Below are positions 9,184 through 18,795 of a DNA stretch of 64,000 bases, in pieces. Origin of the DNA: Chitinophagaceae bacterium. Its GTDB lineage: Bacteria > Bacteroidota > Bacteroidia > Chitinophagales > Chitinophagaceae. The stretch lies in the NCBI GenBank assembly GCA_014379345.1, contig JACMLY010000105.1:1-64000 (forward strand). The letters run 5' to 3'. The first letter of the stretch is position 1. Every line of letters begins with the position of its first letter. The position numbers and the translations under genes are program-made. The notes under the pieces were generated by a model. That model searched no databases. It saw only the letters and a list, made by a program, of their open reading frames with translations, and was not told where the DNA came from.

Positions 9184-10617
9184 ATGAAGATGTTGAATAT
9201 GAAAAAAATATTTTTTTGTGGTTGCCTCATCGCTTATTCAATATTGGCCACCAGTCAAACCAATGCCATTAGCCTGCAACAGGCAGTAGAAACAGGTATC
9301 AAAAATAATTTAGATGTAAAACAAAGTGATTTGCGGATGCAAACAGCATCTGTGAACTGGAAGCAGTCGAAAGCAAATCTTTTTCCCTCGTTGGAAGGAT
9401 TTGCCAATCATGGGATCAACCAGGGCCGGAGCATCGATCCTTTTACAAATGCATTCGTTAACCAGTCGGTCAATTATGCCGGTTATGGATTGAACACTTC
9501 TGTAATAATATTCAATGGCCTCGCCATACAGAATAATATCAGGCAAAATGCCCTCACTTATGAAGCAACAAGGCTCGAATTGCAACAGGAAAAAGACAAC
9601 CTCACACTAAATATTATACTTTCTTACCTGCAGGCACTCAATAACCAAGATCTGCTTACTCAATCGCGCAATCAGGCCGAAGTGTCAAGGAAGCAAGTGG
9701 AACGTTTGGATATTCTATCTCGGGAGGGAGCCATAGCGCCGGCACAGTTGTACGACCTGAAAGGCCAATTGGCAAATGATGAACTGGCCATCGTAAATAA
9801 CCAAAATGCAGTAAATGCTGCAAAACTTACGCTGAGCCAACTAATGAATGTTCCTTATAATAAAAGTATCCAACTGGAAAAATTAAATGTTGACGAGTTC
9901 TCTACGAACTATGACGTAACACCGGAGGCTATTTACAAACAAGCCCTTGAACAACTCGCCCTTGTGAAAGCAGCCCAGTTAAGAACAGAAAGTGCAGTAA
10001 AAGGTATCAGGGCAGCAAAAGGTGACCTCTATCCTACTCTTTCAGTAAACGGGAATGTGACAACCAATTATTCGAGCGCTGCAAACCAGGATATTTTTTT
10101 GAATACTACTGATGTAACCACCACTCAGTATGTAACAGTCAATGGAATAAAAACGCCGGTTATTAGCCCGAGGGATAATTTTTCCTCCCAAAAAATAAAA
10201 TATAACGATCAATTGGATAATAACCTTTTTACCTCTCTGAATCTTGGCTTACGTATTCCATTATTCAATGCACTCCAGGCAAGAAGCCGTGTGAAGCTGG
10301 CCCAGATCAACCAGAAAAATTTTGAATACATTGAGCAAACCACAAAAACCCAATTATCCCAGGCTATTGAACAGGCTTATTTTAATATGACGGCTGCACA
10401 AGACCGGTATAAGGTGCTCACTGACCAGGTCAATGCTTTTAAAGAATCCTTCCGGTCTGCAGAGATCCGTTTTAATGAAGGGGCAATTACTTCAGTTGAT
10501 TACATCATTGCCAAGAATAATCTCGACAGGGCAAACCTCAACCTGATCTCCGCGAGATACGATTATGTTTTACGGACAAAAATTCTCGATTATTATCAGA
10601 GCAAGCCCCTGTGGTAA
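9184..10617 (+). CDS. TolC family outer membrane efflux protein
   Basis: A 477-residue protein with an N-terminal signal peptide (MKKIFFCGCLIAYSILATSQ; the ATG at 9199 is an alternative start). It has two OEP repeats of long helices, typified by ISLQQAVETGIKNNLDVKQ at the start of the mature protein and a second AIEQAYFNMTAAQDRY segment. The length is normal for TolC-like channels. It should form the outer-membrane exit duct for the upstream ABC system. The periplasmic adaptor usually found with such systems is not in the window and may lie upstream of base 1. The gene ends beside a strong inverted repeat. Confidence 0.93.
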   Translation: MKMLNMKKIFFCGCLIAYSILATSQTNAISLQQAVETGIKNNLDVKQSDLRMQTASVNWKQSKANLFPSLEGFANHGINQGRSIDPFTNAFVNQSVNYAGYGLNTSVIIFNGLAIQNNIRQNALTYEATRLELQQEKDNLTLNIILSYLQALNNQDLLTQSRNQAEVSRKQVERLDILSREGAIAPAQLYDLKGQLANDELAIVNNQNAVNAAKLTLSQLMNVPYNKSIQLEKLNVDEFSTNYDVTPEAIYKQALEQLALVKAAQLRTESAVKGIRAAKGDLYPTLSVNGNVTTNYSSAANQDIFLNTTDVTTTQYVTVNGIKTPVISPRDNFSSQKIKYNDQLDNNLFTSLNLGLRIPLFNALQARSRVKLAQINQKNFEYIEQTTKTQLSQAIEQAYFNMTAAQDRYKVLTDQVNAFKESFRSAEIRFNEGAITSVDYIIAKNNLDRANLNLISARYDYVLRTKILDYYQSKPLW

Positions 10618-10619
10618 AA

Positions 10620-10681
10620 TTTTTTGCCACGGATTACACGAATTAATAATTCGTGTAGTTCGTGTAATTCGTGGCAAAAAA
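10620..10681. repeat. Inverted repeat between convergent genes, terminator-like
   Basis: Arms of 23 nt (10620-10642 and 10659-10681) pair with one wobble; they start with six T and end with six A, so each strand yields a hairpin followed by a U run. It lies 2 nt from the ends of both the tolC-like gene and the facing hupE-like gene, as a bidirectional terminator should. The words (CACGGATTACACGAA, TTCGTGGCAAAAAA) recur at 50435-50507. Confidence 0.8.
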
Positions 10682-10683
10682 TC

Positions 10684-11343
10684 TTACAATACGCGCTGCA
10701 CCGTCCAGTAAAGTGCAATGCATGCAATTAATATTGATAAAGGGTATACAATAAATTTCCTGTACCAGGATTTTTGGCCGAATGGGATAATCAGAAGAAG
10801 AAATACTGCGGCAATAATAGCGATCTGCCCTATTTCAACACCTGCATTGAAAGCCAGGATCGATGTATAAAACTGATTACGGGGCAATCCGGTTTCATTT
10901 AATGCGCTTGCAAATCCGAGCCCGTGTACTAACCCAAAACCAAACACGATAAGAACCCGCCAGGGCTTTAATTCGGTCAATAAAATATTTTCGATCGCCA
11001 CAAATGCAATGGACAAGGCGATGATCGGCTCAACGATTCCACCAGGCGCCGTAACAATATTTTTCATACTTAATGCCAGCGTAATTGAATGGGCTATTGT
11101 AAATGCAGTTGCCTGCCATAAAATAGTTTTCCATTTTGTATTGATCAGGCACAATGCAACGATAAATAAAATATGATCGACCCCATCGGGAATGATATGT
11201 TTTGTGCCCAACTTTAAATAAAACCATGCAACATCAACCGCGGGAACTTTTTCCAATGCATAATTAATTGCATGTGCGGAAAGATCCTTCACAAATAAAC
11301 AGGCACCCAACAGCGCCAGAAGTTTTTGAATGGTCCGGTACAT
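10684..11343 (-). CDS. HupE/UreJ-like integral membrane protein
   Basis: A 219-residue membrane protein with a signal-like N terminus and about six helices. Family motifs are present: HIIPDGVDHILF near 48-60, TIAHSITLAL, a glutamate in VEPIIALSIAFVAIEN, FGLVHGLGFAS and FNAGVEIGQ. The conserved His, Asp and Glu residues inside membrane segments suggest metal (Ni/Co) or proton handling as in HupE/UreJ permeases, but no hydrogenase or urease gene is nearby. It is the last gene of a three-gene minus-strand set with a TPR protein 7 bases upstream and a DUF4331 protein before that. Function in this setting is unproven. Confidence 0.88.
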   Translation of the reverse strand: MYRTIQKLLALLGACLFVKDLSAHAINYALEKVPAVDVAWFYLKLGTKHIIPDGVDHILFIVALCLINTKWKTILWQATAFTIAHSITLALSMKNIVTAPGGIVEPIIALSIAFVAIENILLTELKPWRVLIVFGFGLVHGLGFASALNETGLPRNQFYTSILAFNAGVEIGQIAIIAAVFLLLIIPFGQKSWYRKFIVYPLSILIACIALYWTVQRVL

Positions 11344-11350
11344 AAACCGT

Positions 11351-12694
11351 CTATAAATTTTGAAGAGCTTTTTCCCCCTCGGATTTCAAATCATTTGAAA
11401 TATTTGCATTTCCTGCCAGTACCTGTTGTAACAAAGATTTTGCCGTTGAACGATCACCCGACTTGCTATATATTAATCCTGCCCTGCATAGTAAGGTGGG
11501 GTTCCTGCTATTTGTCTTCATCGCCACTTTCAGGTGCGGCAATGCTTTTGCATATTCACCTTTTGAATAATATACCCAGGCTACGGTTTCATTAACATCT
11601 ATATTTTCGGGCCTTCGATTGTATTCGGCCAACGCGTAGTCAAGCGCCTTGTCTGTATCCTGTACTTTTAAATAAGCATAAGCCAGTTCACGATCTGAGT
11701 AATGACCGGTGCTGTCTTCCATTGCTTCTTTTTTTGTAGTATTTATCATATCGCTGACAATTCCCCTCGCAATTTCATCCGCTTTCTCTTTCTCACCCTT
11801 CAACAGGTATACATCGGATAGTGCTTCTTTCAAAGAATAATCGTGGATGGTTGAATCTGCCTGACGGTATAAAGCGATAGCATCATCATATTTTTTTTGA
11901 ATGACCGCCATTCTTGCCATTCCCGCGAGTGCATATGCGTAAGCGGGTCGTTCTTCCAGCGCAAGAATGTAATTCATTTCGGCACTTTTCATATCACCGG
12001 ACTTTTCAAACAGATAACCCAGTTGCACTCTGGTCCATGCAGTGGATTCGTCGCCCGGCGCACCGGCATCCACAGCGAGTTTCATTGCTTCTATGGCACC
12101 CGGATAATCACCATGGATCTCGCGCAGATAAGATACACGCGCATATGACCGCATATCGGGCCTTATAGAAATCATTTTTTCAAGGCTTCCTACGGCCGCT
12201 TTGTAGTCACCCATCTCAACATACCCATCTACCATAGTACCGTATACGAAAGCATTGTAAGGATTGATACTGACCGCTTTTTTGGCTGTCACCAAAGCTT
12301 CGGAGAAATGATGTTCGGAAAGAAAGATCATTGCCTTCAATGAAAGCGCCTCAAAGTTATTTGCGTTTCGTTTCAGCAGGTCGTTCACACATTTCATTGC
12401 TGCCTGGTCGTAGTATATATAGTTTCCTGTGACCCTTGCTTCACGTATATATAAAGTAGCCAATGCTATCTTCGCTGCTTCATCATCAGGATTGTCTTGC
12501 AACTTCTGTACTAAAGTATTTGCCTGCGCACGAACTTGTTTCCATTCGTCTGTTGCGGCTGTTGAGCCGGATCTTTCGAGTAGATAGAACACTTTTTCTT
12601 CCTTATTTTTTTCTTTCGCCTGGTAACGAAAGAAAATAAAAACCACTGCTGCTATAAAAACAGCAACTGAAATAAAGTAAATATTTTTTTTCAT
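11351..12694 (-). CDS. Tetratricopeptide repeat protein
   Basis: A 447-residue protein with an N-terminal membrane anchor or uncleaved signal (residues about 5-23) and then several TPR units. Clear repeats include NPYNAFVYGTMVDGYVEMGDY, an ALEERPAYAYALAGMARMA unit and a C-terminal NSRNPTLLCRAGLIYSKSGD unit. TPR arrays are protein-binding scaffolds; here it would face the periplasm. It lies between the DUF4331 gene and the HupE-like gene and only 7 bases separate it from the latter, so the two are probably co-transcribed. No enzymatic motif is seen. Confidence 0.88.
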   Translation of the reverse strand: MKKNIYFISVAVFIAAVVFIFFRYQAKEKNKEEKVFYLLERSGSTAATDEWKQVRAQANTLVQKLQDNPDDEAAKIALATLYIREARVTGNYIYYDQAAMKCVNDLLKRNANNFEALSLKAMIFLSEHHFSEALVTAKKAVSINPYNAFVYGTMVDGYVEMGDYKAAVGSLEKMISIRPDMRSYARVSYLREIHGDYPGAIEAMKLAVDAGAPGDESTAWTRVQLGYLFEKSGDMKSAEMNYILALEERPAYAYALAGMARMAVIQKKYDDAIALYRQADSTIHDYSLKEALSDVYLLKGEKEKADEIARGIVSDMINTTKKEAMEDSTGHYSDRELAYAYLKVQDTDKALDYALAEYNRRPENIDVNETVAWVYYSKGEYAKALPHLKVAMKTNSRNPTLLCRAGLIYSKSGDRSTAKSLLQQVLAGNANISNDLKSEGEKALQNL

Positions 12695-12737
12695 GCTACG
12701 TGGTGTTAACGCTGATACATGTAACTAAGCCGTAGAA

Positions 12738-12846
12738 AGATGTACGATGTAAGATGTACGATGTAAGATGTTTAATGTACCCTGTAATATACAAGTCAGA
12801 ATTACGAGCAGATATAATTACATCGTACATCAAACATTGTACATCT
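12738..12846. repeat. Inverted TACGATG-word repeat
   Basis: Left arm 12738-12766 and right arm 12818-12846 pair at 26 of 29 positions around a 51-nt loop. The left side is built from AGATGTACGATGTA words. It lies between the DUF4331 and TPR genes and could fold in their shared transcript. Confidence 0.75.
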
Positions 12847-12869
12847 CACTATGAACTTAGCACTATTTA

Positions 12870-14984
12870 TTATTTTGATTTTACCAATTGAATACTGTTC
12901 AAGACCCGCCCGTTAATAGTGGTATTAACGAAATAGGCGCCTTTACCCAGTTCATTTGTTTTCCATTCAACAGAATACATTCCCGGAGCATGTTGTTTGT
13001 TAACGAGCACCTTAACCTGTTTGCCTGTTACATCATATACAGCTATCGTGACTTTTGAAGAATTGGTCAGCCTGTATCTGATCGTGTTGTTATCGGCAAC
13101 CGGATTTGGGGTTGACGTTACGAAAACCTCAGGAGAAGTTAACCCCATGGCGCTTTCGCTTCTGGCGCCTCGAGTTTCTTCCATTCGTGGAGCAGGATTC
13201 TCCGGCTGACCACCTCCATTATTTGTTTCTTCTTTCGGAGCTGCTACACTACAACATTCGGCTGTACCAGCCCAGGGCGTTTGTACAAATGGGAACTGTT
13301 TTCGTATAGTGGTATCGTTTTTATTTACACCGGTGCTATAGGTGATCACATTTAACAGATTCGGAGTGACCGGGTTGCCGCCAGGCTGGAAATCATCGTA
13401 CCACAATCCAATGGCTGCTAAAACCACACCGCTCACAGCTTGTAATTCTATACGCGTTACATCATCTTCCAGTCTTCTTCCATTTGGAAATCCATCCATA
13501 TTTGGTATGAACTGAAGGTTTTTATTGGTATTGTACGCGGGATCTGTAAGCCCAGACACAGCGGCTTGCAACAAACCTAATGAACTGTACACGCCCGGTT
13601 TTCTTTCCGTAACAGGAACCGCCATATTTAACCGAAGCATATCACCCCCATTCGGAAGAAAATTATTAATAAAAGGTTTTCCTTCAGCCAGGGGATTTCC
13701 ACCCTTGCCTACCGCTAACTGATATGGGCGGAGATTGGGCACACCGGTATTAAATATCGGATATAAATCCACCGATCGGGGAGATCCCGGAGCAGGCAAT
13801 AATAGGGTGCCAAAAATAGCATCATCTAATGCAGTTCCGACAACTCCGGAAGTCCCTTTTAATGCATACAATCCATTCTGGTTATTCCCAAATCCAAAAG
13901 CTCCAAGTGAATTTTTCTGAATGCGCAGAGGCTTAAACGCAGGAACAGCCCCTCCAAATAATGCATCATCCATGTACAATGCCAGCTCCGGATTGTAAAA
14001 GAAATTACCAAATACCTTGATCTGTGAAAGATCCTGGTAAGGGGTCAGTGAATTCCACAAATCTTTGTAACCGATAGGTACGATCACTTCATTTGTAAGC
14101 GGCATGCCGAGTCTTGAAACCTGTACCCATGATCCTGAATGTGATTCAGTTCCATTATTATTCAATACTCTTATTCTTTGACGGCTTGCAGAAGCCCAAA
14201 CGCCAATGACGAAATCACCATCCAGAATATTTTTTGCCTGTGAAGCGCGCTTGCGATCTTTTTGCAGGGTTGAAATATCGATCTGCAAGGCGATTACCGA
14301 AACGTTTTTGCATTTAACTCCATCCCTTGGAGCCGTGCCGGTGGTGCGGGGTGCATCTCCAAGGTCAAAAATACCTCCGAGATCCACAAAGAATGGGTCG
14401 TCACTGGGACCGCAAAAAACTTTTTCACCAGTAGATGCTTTATTGATCGACTTATCGATCAGCTGCCGGTAATCAGGAACATTCAGTCCGACGGGCGTAC
14501 TGATTGAACGGGGTCCGATGTTTGGAGGAGGCACCATCCCCTTTTCAACAACTTTCTGAAAGCTTTGTCCGCCATTGATGCTTCTTTCAAGTGTATAGGT
14601 TGTTTTCAGATTTTGTTTTCCCAACCTGATATTAAAAAAGGTGGTTGGATCCTCGTTTGTTTTATTAAATGTGAACCTGTAAATAATATCATCCCCCTTG
14701 GTAGCGATATTATTATCGATATGGATTTCGTAACGGATATTCTCACCAAACTGGTTATAGTTTGGTCCTCCCTGTGGCAATTGAAGGGGAACATAATTCG
14801 CGATGATGGTGATCTTATTGGGATCATCAGGACTTCGGAACGCGTACAGATCAGTATTATCGGCCAGCGGATCGTTCGCGATCAATGGAGCTTCCCGGTG
14901 ACTGGAAGACATTAATAACAACGAGAAAGAAAGAAGGCAAACCGCGGACTTAATACTCCCTGCCGTGATTTTTTTTTGTTTCAT
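12870..14984 (-). CDS. DUF4331 family surface protein with T9SS sorting domain
   Basis: A 704-residue exported protein. A signal peptide (about 1-28) ends just before SSHREAPLIANDPLADNTDLY, the hallmark start of DUF4331 proteins, which continues to roughly residue 570. A proline/glutamate/asparagine-rich linker follows, then a C-terminal Por secretion (type A) domain with PNPVADNNTIRY and VYDVTGKQVKVLV. The tail implies outer-membrane passage by the type IX system and surface attachment or release. DUF4331 has no assigned biochemical role. It is the first gene of a set with TPR and HupE-like genes, an association that points to a shared envelope function. Confidence 0.93.
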   Translation of the reverse strand: MKQKKITAGSIKSAVCLLSFSLLLMSSSHREAPLIANDPLADNTDLYAFRSPDDPNKITIIANYVPLQLPQGGPNYNQFGENIRYEIHIDNNIATKGDDIIYRFTFNKTNEDPTTFFNIRLGKQNLKTTYTLERSINGGQSFQKVVEKGMVPPPNIGPRSISTPVGLNVPDYRQLIDKSINKASTGEKVFCGPSDDPFFVDLGGIFDLGDAPRTTGTAPRDGVKCKNVSVIALQIDISTLQKDRKRASQAKNILDGDFVIGVWASASRQRIRVLNNNGTESHSGSWVQVSRLGMPLTNEVIVPIGYKDLWNSLTPYQDLSQIKVFGNFFYNPELALYMDDALFGGAVPAFKPLRIQKNSLGAFGFGNNQNGLYALKGTSGVVGTALDDAIFGTLLLPAPGSPRSVDLYPIFNTGVPNLRPYQLAVGKGGNPLAEGKPFINNFLPNGGDMLRLNMAVPVTERKPGVYSSLGLLQAAVSGLTDPAYNTNKNLQFIPNMDGFPNGRRLEDDVTRIELQAVSGVVLAAIGLWYDDFQPGGNPVTPNLLNVITYSTGVNKNDTTIRKQFPFVQTPWAGTAECCSVAAPKEETNNGGGQPENPAPRMEETRGARSESAMGLTSPEVFVTSTPNPVADNNTIRYRLTNSSKVTIAVYDVTGKQVKVLVNKQHAPGMYSVEWKTNELGKGAYFVNTTINGRVLNSIQLVKSK

Positions 14985-15374
14985 TGTGTCAATTTTAAAA
15001 TGAAGAATAGGTCAAATGAATGAACGGGCGCAAAAGGATTGCGTCGAATAGGATGCTGAAAATGGAGGTAAGTTGAATTTAAGCAGTTTTGGAAGGGTAG
15101 GTTTTGGTCATCAAAAGGCCTTTGATACCTGAGTTACGAGAAGTGATCGGTGATAGATTTTATTCCCTAAAAAAAAAGGGAAACGAAACATATATTCTGA
15201 AAAATGGCAAATTACAGTCCGCGTTATAAATTTATTGAACTTTTCTTGCTTTTTAGATTTTCATCTTACTATCACAATTTCATAACCTCACAAGGGGTTC
15301 AGGTCTCATTCTGCCATCCTGTCATTTTGTAGGCTTTTTACTCTATCTTTGTCCTCCTAAATTTTCAAAAGTTG
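14985..15374. other. Divergent intergenic region, DUF4331 gene / miaB
   Basis: A 390-base gap between divergently transcribed genes. It should hold both promoters. A good -7 box for miaB is annotated separately; nothing equally clear was found for the DUF4331 gene. An A-rich tract lies near 15170-15180. No gene or RNA was seen. Confidence 0.6.
15344..15351 (+). promoter_or_regulatory. Probable Bacteroidota -7 box for miaB
   Basis: TATCTTTG is an exact match to TAnnTTTG, 23 bases before the ATG at 15375. A TTTTG lies upstream but at a spacing shorter than usual, so the -33 element is uncertain. Confidence 0.5.
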
Positions 15375-16811
15375 ATGCCGGATCTGAAGATCAATAAAGT
15401 GCATGATGAGAGTCGTCAGGGGGAGTCGTACGGATCCTTTGTATTAGATAGCCCAACCCATACAAAGAAATTCTATATTGAAAGTTATGGCTGCCAGATG
15501 AATTTTGCTGACAGCGAGATCGTTGCATCCATTTTACAGGACAGCGGCTTTGGTGCTACCAGGAACTTTGAAGAGGCCGACCTTATACTCCTGAATACCT
15601 GCTCTATACGGGAGAAAGCAGAACAGACCGTACGCAAAAGACTTACAGAATTCAGGAAATTGAAACAGGGAAAAGCCGGAACACTTATAGGTGTTCTGGG
15701 ATGCATGGCAGAACGGTTAAAGTCGAAATTTCTGGAAGAAGAAAAGCTTGTTGACATTGTTGTAGGCCCCGACGCCTACAGAACCTTACCAGGCTTGATC
15801 ATTGAAGCGGAAAGCGGCCAAAAAGCCGTGAATGTTTTATTGAGCCGTGAGGAAACGTATGCAGACATTTCACCTATCCGCTTAAACAGCAACGGCGTCA
15901 CTGCATTTGTAAGCATTATGCGGGGCTGTAATAATATGTGCGCCTTTTGTGTAGTGCCATTTACCCGTGGTCGTGAAAGGAGTCGCGACGCTGATTCCAT
16001 TGTAAAAGAATGTACCGATCTTTTTGAACAGGGTTATAGAGAAGTTACTCTTTTAGGACAGAATGTTGACAGCTATTATTCGACCAATTCCCTCTCCACC
16101 GGAAGCGGCCAGGGGGAGGCTCCCGTTACATTTGCAAAGCTCCTTGCTAATGTTGCCTCTATTGATCCTCAACTGAGAATACGTTTTTCTACTTCACATC
16201 CGAAAGACATCACCGATGAAGTGTTGCTCACAATGGCAAAGCATGAGAACATTTGTAAAAATATCCATCTTCCCGTGCAAAGCGGCTCTACAAGAATCCT
16301 GCAACTGATGAACAGAACCTACACCCGTGAATGGTATATGGCCAAGATCGAACGGATCCGGGAGATCATGCCTGATTGTGGGATCAGCTCTGATATTATT
16401 TCAGGCTTTTGTACTGAAACAGACCAGGACCATCGGGATACACTGGCTTTGATGGAATTCAGCAATTATGATTTTAGCTATATGTTCTTCTACAGTGAAC
16501 GACCAGGAACGCTGGCAGCAAGGCGTTATACCGATGATATACCCGAAGAAATAAAAAAAGAAAGGCTCGATGAAATTGTAAAACTTCAAAATCGCTTATC
16601 AAGGGAAAGTAATAAAAGGGATATCGGCAAAACATTCAAGGTGCTTATTGAAGGTGATTCAAAGAAAAGCAGCGATGACTGGATGGGAAGAAGTTCACAG
16701 AACAAGGTGGTGGTTTTTGCAAAAGATGATCTTAATTACAGAAAAGGAGACTATGTAATGGTAAATGTTCATGAATGCACTGGAGCCACTCTAATTGGAA
16801 AAATAATTTAA
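15375..16811 (+). CDS. miaB: tRNA-2-methylthio-N6-dimethylallyladenosine synthase
   Basis: A 478-residue radical-SAM methylthiotransferase that adds the 2-methylthio group to i6A37 of tRNAs. The N-terminal UPF0004 domain carries the three cluster cysteines in YGCQMN, LNTCS and LGCMAER; the radical SAM motif is CNNMCAFC near residue 185; a TRAM domain closes the protein with [20 protein letters not shown]. The ATG at 15375 is preferred to a TTG one codon earlier. Near residues 236-250 a Ser/Gly-rich stretch ([15 protein letters not shown]) interrupts the region between GQNVDSYYS and VTFAKLL; its DNA (16090-16119) looks like an intergenic repeat word. A sigma-54 regulator gene follows. Confidence 0.97.
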   Translation: MPDLKINKVHDESRQGESYGSFVLDSPTHTKKFYIESYGCQMNFADSEIVASILQDSGFGATRNFEEADLILLNTCSIREKAEQTVRKRLTEFRKLKQGKAGTLIGVLGCMAERLKSKFLEEEKLVDIVVGPDAYRTLPGLIIEAESGQKAVNVLLSREETYADISPIRLNSNGVTAFVSIMRGCNNMCAFCVVPFTRGRERSRDADSIVKECTDLFEQGYREVTLLGQNVDSYYSTNSLSTGSGQGEAPVTFAKLLANVASIDPQLRIRFSTSHPKDITDEVLLTMAKHENICKNIHLPVQSGSTRILQLMNRTYTREWYMAKIERIREIMPDCGISSDIISGFCTETDQDHRDTLALMEFSNYDFSYMFFYSERPGTLAARRYTDDIPEEIKKERLDEIVKLQNRLSRESNKRDIGKTFKVLIEGDSKKSSDDWMGRSSQNKVVVFAKDDLNYRKGDYVMVNVHECTGATLIGKII

Positions 16812-16858
16812 GAATATAAAATATTACGCCTTGGGCCCGCAGCCATGGCTTTATTCAT

Positions 16859-18106
16859 ATGGAAATTCAATCAATAAAAAACAGGTTTGGGATCATCGGC
16901 AACTCCCCTGCATTAAATTTTGCCTTACAGGTGGCAGCTCAGGTGTCAAATACAGATCTTACGGTTTTAATTTATGGAGAAAGTGGTGTAGGTAAAGAAG
17001 CATTCTCCCAGATCATTCATTCATTGTCGGGCCGAAAGCACAATCCATTTATTGCGGTCAATTGCGGGGCAATACCGGAAGGAACTATCGACTCTGAATT
17101 GTTCGGGCATGAAAAAGGTTCTTTCACCGGGGCTATGGATAGTCGTAAAGGCTATTTTGAAACAGTGAATGGAGGAACTATTTTCCTGGATGAAATTGGT
17201 GAAATGCCCTTAGGCACACAGGCCCGCTTGCTTCGTGTACTCGAAACCGGTGAATTTATAAGAGTAGGCTCTTCGAAAGTACAGAAAACAGATGTGCGCG
17301 TCATCGCTGCTTCTAACAAAGATCTGCTGGAATTGAACCACCAGGGAAAGTTTCGGGAAGATCTGTATTACCGTTTGAGTACTGTCCCGATCCGGGTACC
17401 GGCATTGAGAGACCGTAAAGAAGATATTATCATCCTGTTCAGAAAATTTGCTGCAGACTTTTCAGAAAAATATAAAGCAGCTCCCATACAACTTGACGAC
17501 GAAGCGAAAAATCTGTTAATTAATTATCCATGGCCCGGCAATGTTCGGGAATTGAAGAATATTGCAGAGCAGGTGTCTGTACTGTCTAGTGATAAATTAG
17601 TAACCGCCAAAGAATTAAAGCGGTTTTTACCAGACAGGGATTTCACTCGTTTGCCGGTACTTGCGAATAGCCAGGGTCATGCGAATGGCCATGAGTTTGC
17701 AAATGAGAGAGAGATCCTGTACAAACTTTTCTTCGATATGAAGAAAGACGTGAATGAATTAAAGAAAATGTTTGTTGAAATTTTACAAAACCCTGCCCTG
17801 GCAACGCAGCATGCGTCTTTTATGAATGAGTTCAAAGAAATAAAGCCGCAGGATATGATTGGCGCCTCTGTACCTGCACCGGCGATCAATTCGCAACAAC
17901 ATGTATTGCTTCAACATAAAAACCATGATGAGATTCATCAACATGAAGAAGTGGAAGAATCCCTCAATATCATGGATAAAGAAAAAGAACTGATCATTAA
18001 AGCCCTTAAGAAACATAAAGGAAAAAGAAAGGACGCTTCTTCGGATCTTGGTATCAGTGAAAGAACCTTATACAGGAAGCTTAAGGAATATGATATTAAA
18101 GAATGA
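16859..18106 (+). CDS. Sigma-54-dependent transcriptional activator (no receiver domain)
   Basis: A 415-residue enhancer-binding protein. The AAA+ core begins directly at the N terminus: Walker A GESGVGKE, the sigma-54 contact loop as GSFTGA (usually GAFTGA), Walker B GGTIFLDEIGEM, and WPGNVRELKN. A linker of roughly 100 residues, partly histidine-rich (HKNHDEIHQHEEVEE), leads to a Fis-type HTH with ASSDLGISERTLYRKLKEY at the end. There is no receiver, GAF or PAS input domain, so activity must be set by level, partners or the linker. It lies between miaB and lptE. Confidence 0.95.
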   Translation: MEIQSIKNRFGIIGNSPALNFALQVAAQVSNTDLTVLIYGESGVGKEAFSQIIHSLSGRKHNPFIAVNCGAIPEGTIDSELFGHEKGSFTGAMDSRKGYFETVNGGTIFLDEIGEMPLGTQARLLRVLETGEFIRVGSSKVQKTDVRVIAASNKDLLELNHQGKFREDLYYRLSTVPIRVPALRDRKEDIIILFRKFAADFSEKYKAAPIQLDDEAKNLLINYPWPGNVRELKNIAEQVSVLSSDKLVTAKELKRFLPDRDFTRLPVLANSQGHANGHEFANEREILYKLFFDMKKDVNELKKMFVEILQNPALATQHASFMNEFKEIKPQDMIGASVPAPAINSQQHVLLQHKNHDEIHQHEEVEESLNIMDKEKELIIKALKKHKGKRKDASSDLGISERTLYRKLKEYDIKE

Positions 18107-18109
18107 TGT

Positions 18110-18142
18110 GAGAGGTACGAGGTACGAGGTACGAAGTACGAA
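18110..18142 (+). repeat. Short tandem TACGAGG/TACGAAG array
   Basis: Five degenerate copies of the TACGA(G/A)G word follow the regulator's stop codon by about 4 bases. No opposing arm was found in the gap. Same class as 4931-4994 and 34715-34797. Confidence 0.65.
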
Positions 18143-18274
18143 GTGGGGTTAAAAGGTTGCGAATAGTTAAAGCCATAGTCAGTACACCAAATCTAGTAAT
18201 AGGGTAGACAGAAAACGATTTGAGAAGTAAATGTACGAGTGAGAGAATAAACGCAAAATAGAAACGGTATTACA

Positions 18275-18787
18275 ATGTCAGTTAAAAAAAATACTTCTGT
18301 ACTTATTTCAGCTTTATTATTGCTGGTGATTAATTTCAGCAGCTGTTACTCCTTCAAAGATGTAACGATAGCACCTGAAGTGAAAACAGCGAAGGTGAAT
18401 TATTTTGGAAACAAGGCTTCTTATATTAATCCGCAATTGAGTCCGGCTTTAACAGAGAAATTAAGACAAAAGATCAATGGGCAAACAAGATTGACACTGA
18501 TCCAGGCCGACGATGCTCACTATGATATCAGTGGCTGGGTATCTCAATACATGTTAACAACTTCCGGCATCTCCAATCAGCAGGCAGCTACCAACAGGCT
18601 TGTTATAACCGTTCACGTGATTTTCAGGAACCGGCTTGATGAGAAGGCCAACTTTGAAACAGATCTTTCACGCAATTTTGATTTTGATGCGCGCCTAACC
18701 CTGCAACAGGCGGAGGCACAAAAAGCAGATGAGATTGTTCGGAACATGACGGATGAAATCTTTAACCGGATCTTTTCAAACTGGTAA
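18275..18787 (+). CDS. lptE: LPS assembly lipoprotein LptE family
   Basis: A 170-residue lipoprotein with a hydrophobic signal and a lipobox ending in FSSC at about residue 24. The mature part shows the LptE-like pattern of Bacteroidota: VNYFGNKASYINPQLSPALTEKLRQKI, then a strand-rich middle (YDISGWVSQYM), and a C-terminal helix VRNMTDEIFNRIFSNW. LptE plugs the LptD translocon in the outer membrane and helps deliver LPS. Sequence conservation in this family is weak, so the call rests on length, lipobox, pattern and its place next to secG-type genes. The unknown gene 8 bases downstream is likely co-transcribed. Confidence 0.8.
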   Translation: MSVKKNTSVLISALLLLVINFSSCYSFKDVTIAPEVKTAKVNYFGNKASYINPQLSPALTEKLRQKINGQTRLTLIQADDAHYDISGWVSQYMLTTSGISNQQAATNRLVITVHVIFRNRLDEKANFETDLSRNFDFDARLTLQQAEAQKADEIVRNMTDEIFNRIFSNW

Positions 18788-18795
18788 TCGTTCAT

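Noticed and set aside
12738-12846. Riboswitch or leader RNA between the DUF4331 and TPR genes
   Set aside because: The structure is a simple long stem of repeat words with no recognisable conserved aptamer core.
16401-16589. Frameshift or disruption in miaB due to the inserted loop
   Set aside because: The insertion is in frame and all cluster and TRAM motifs after it are intact.
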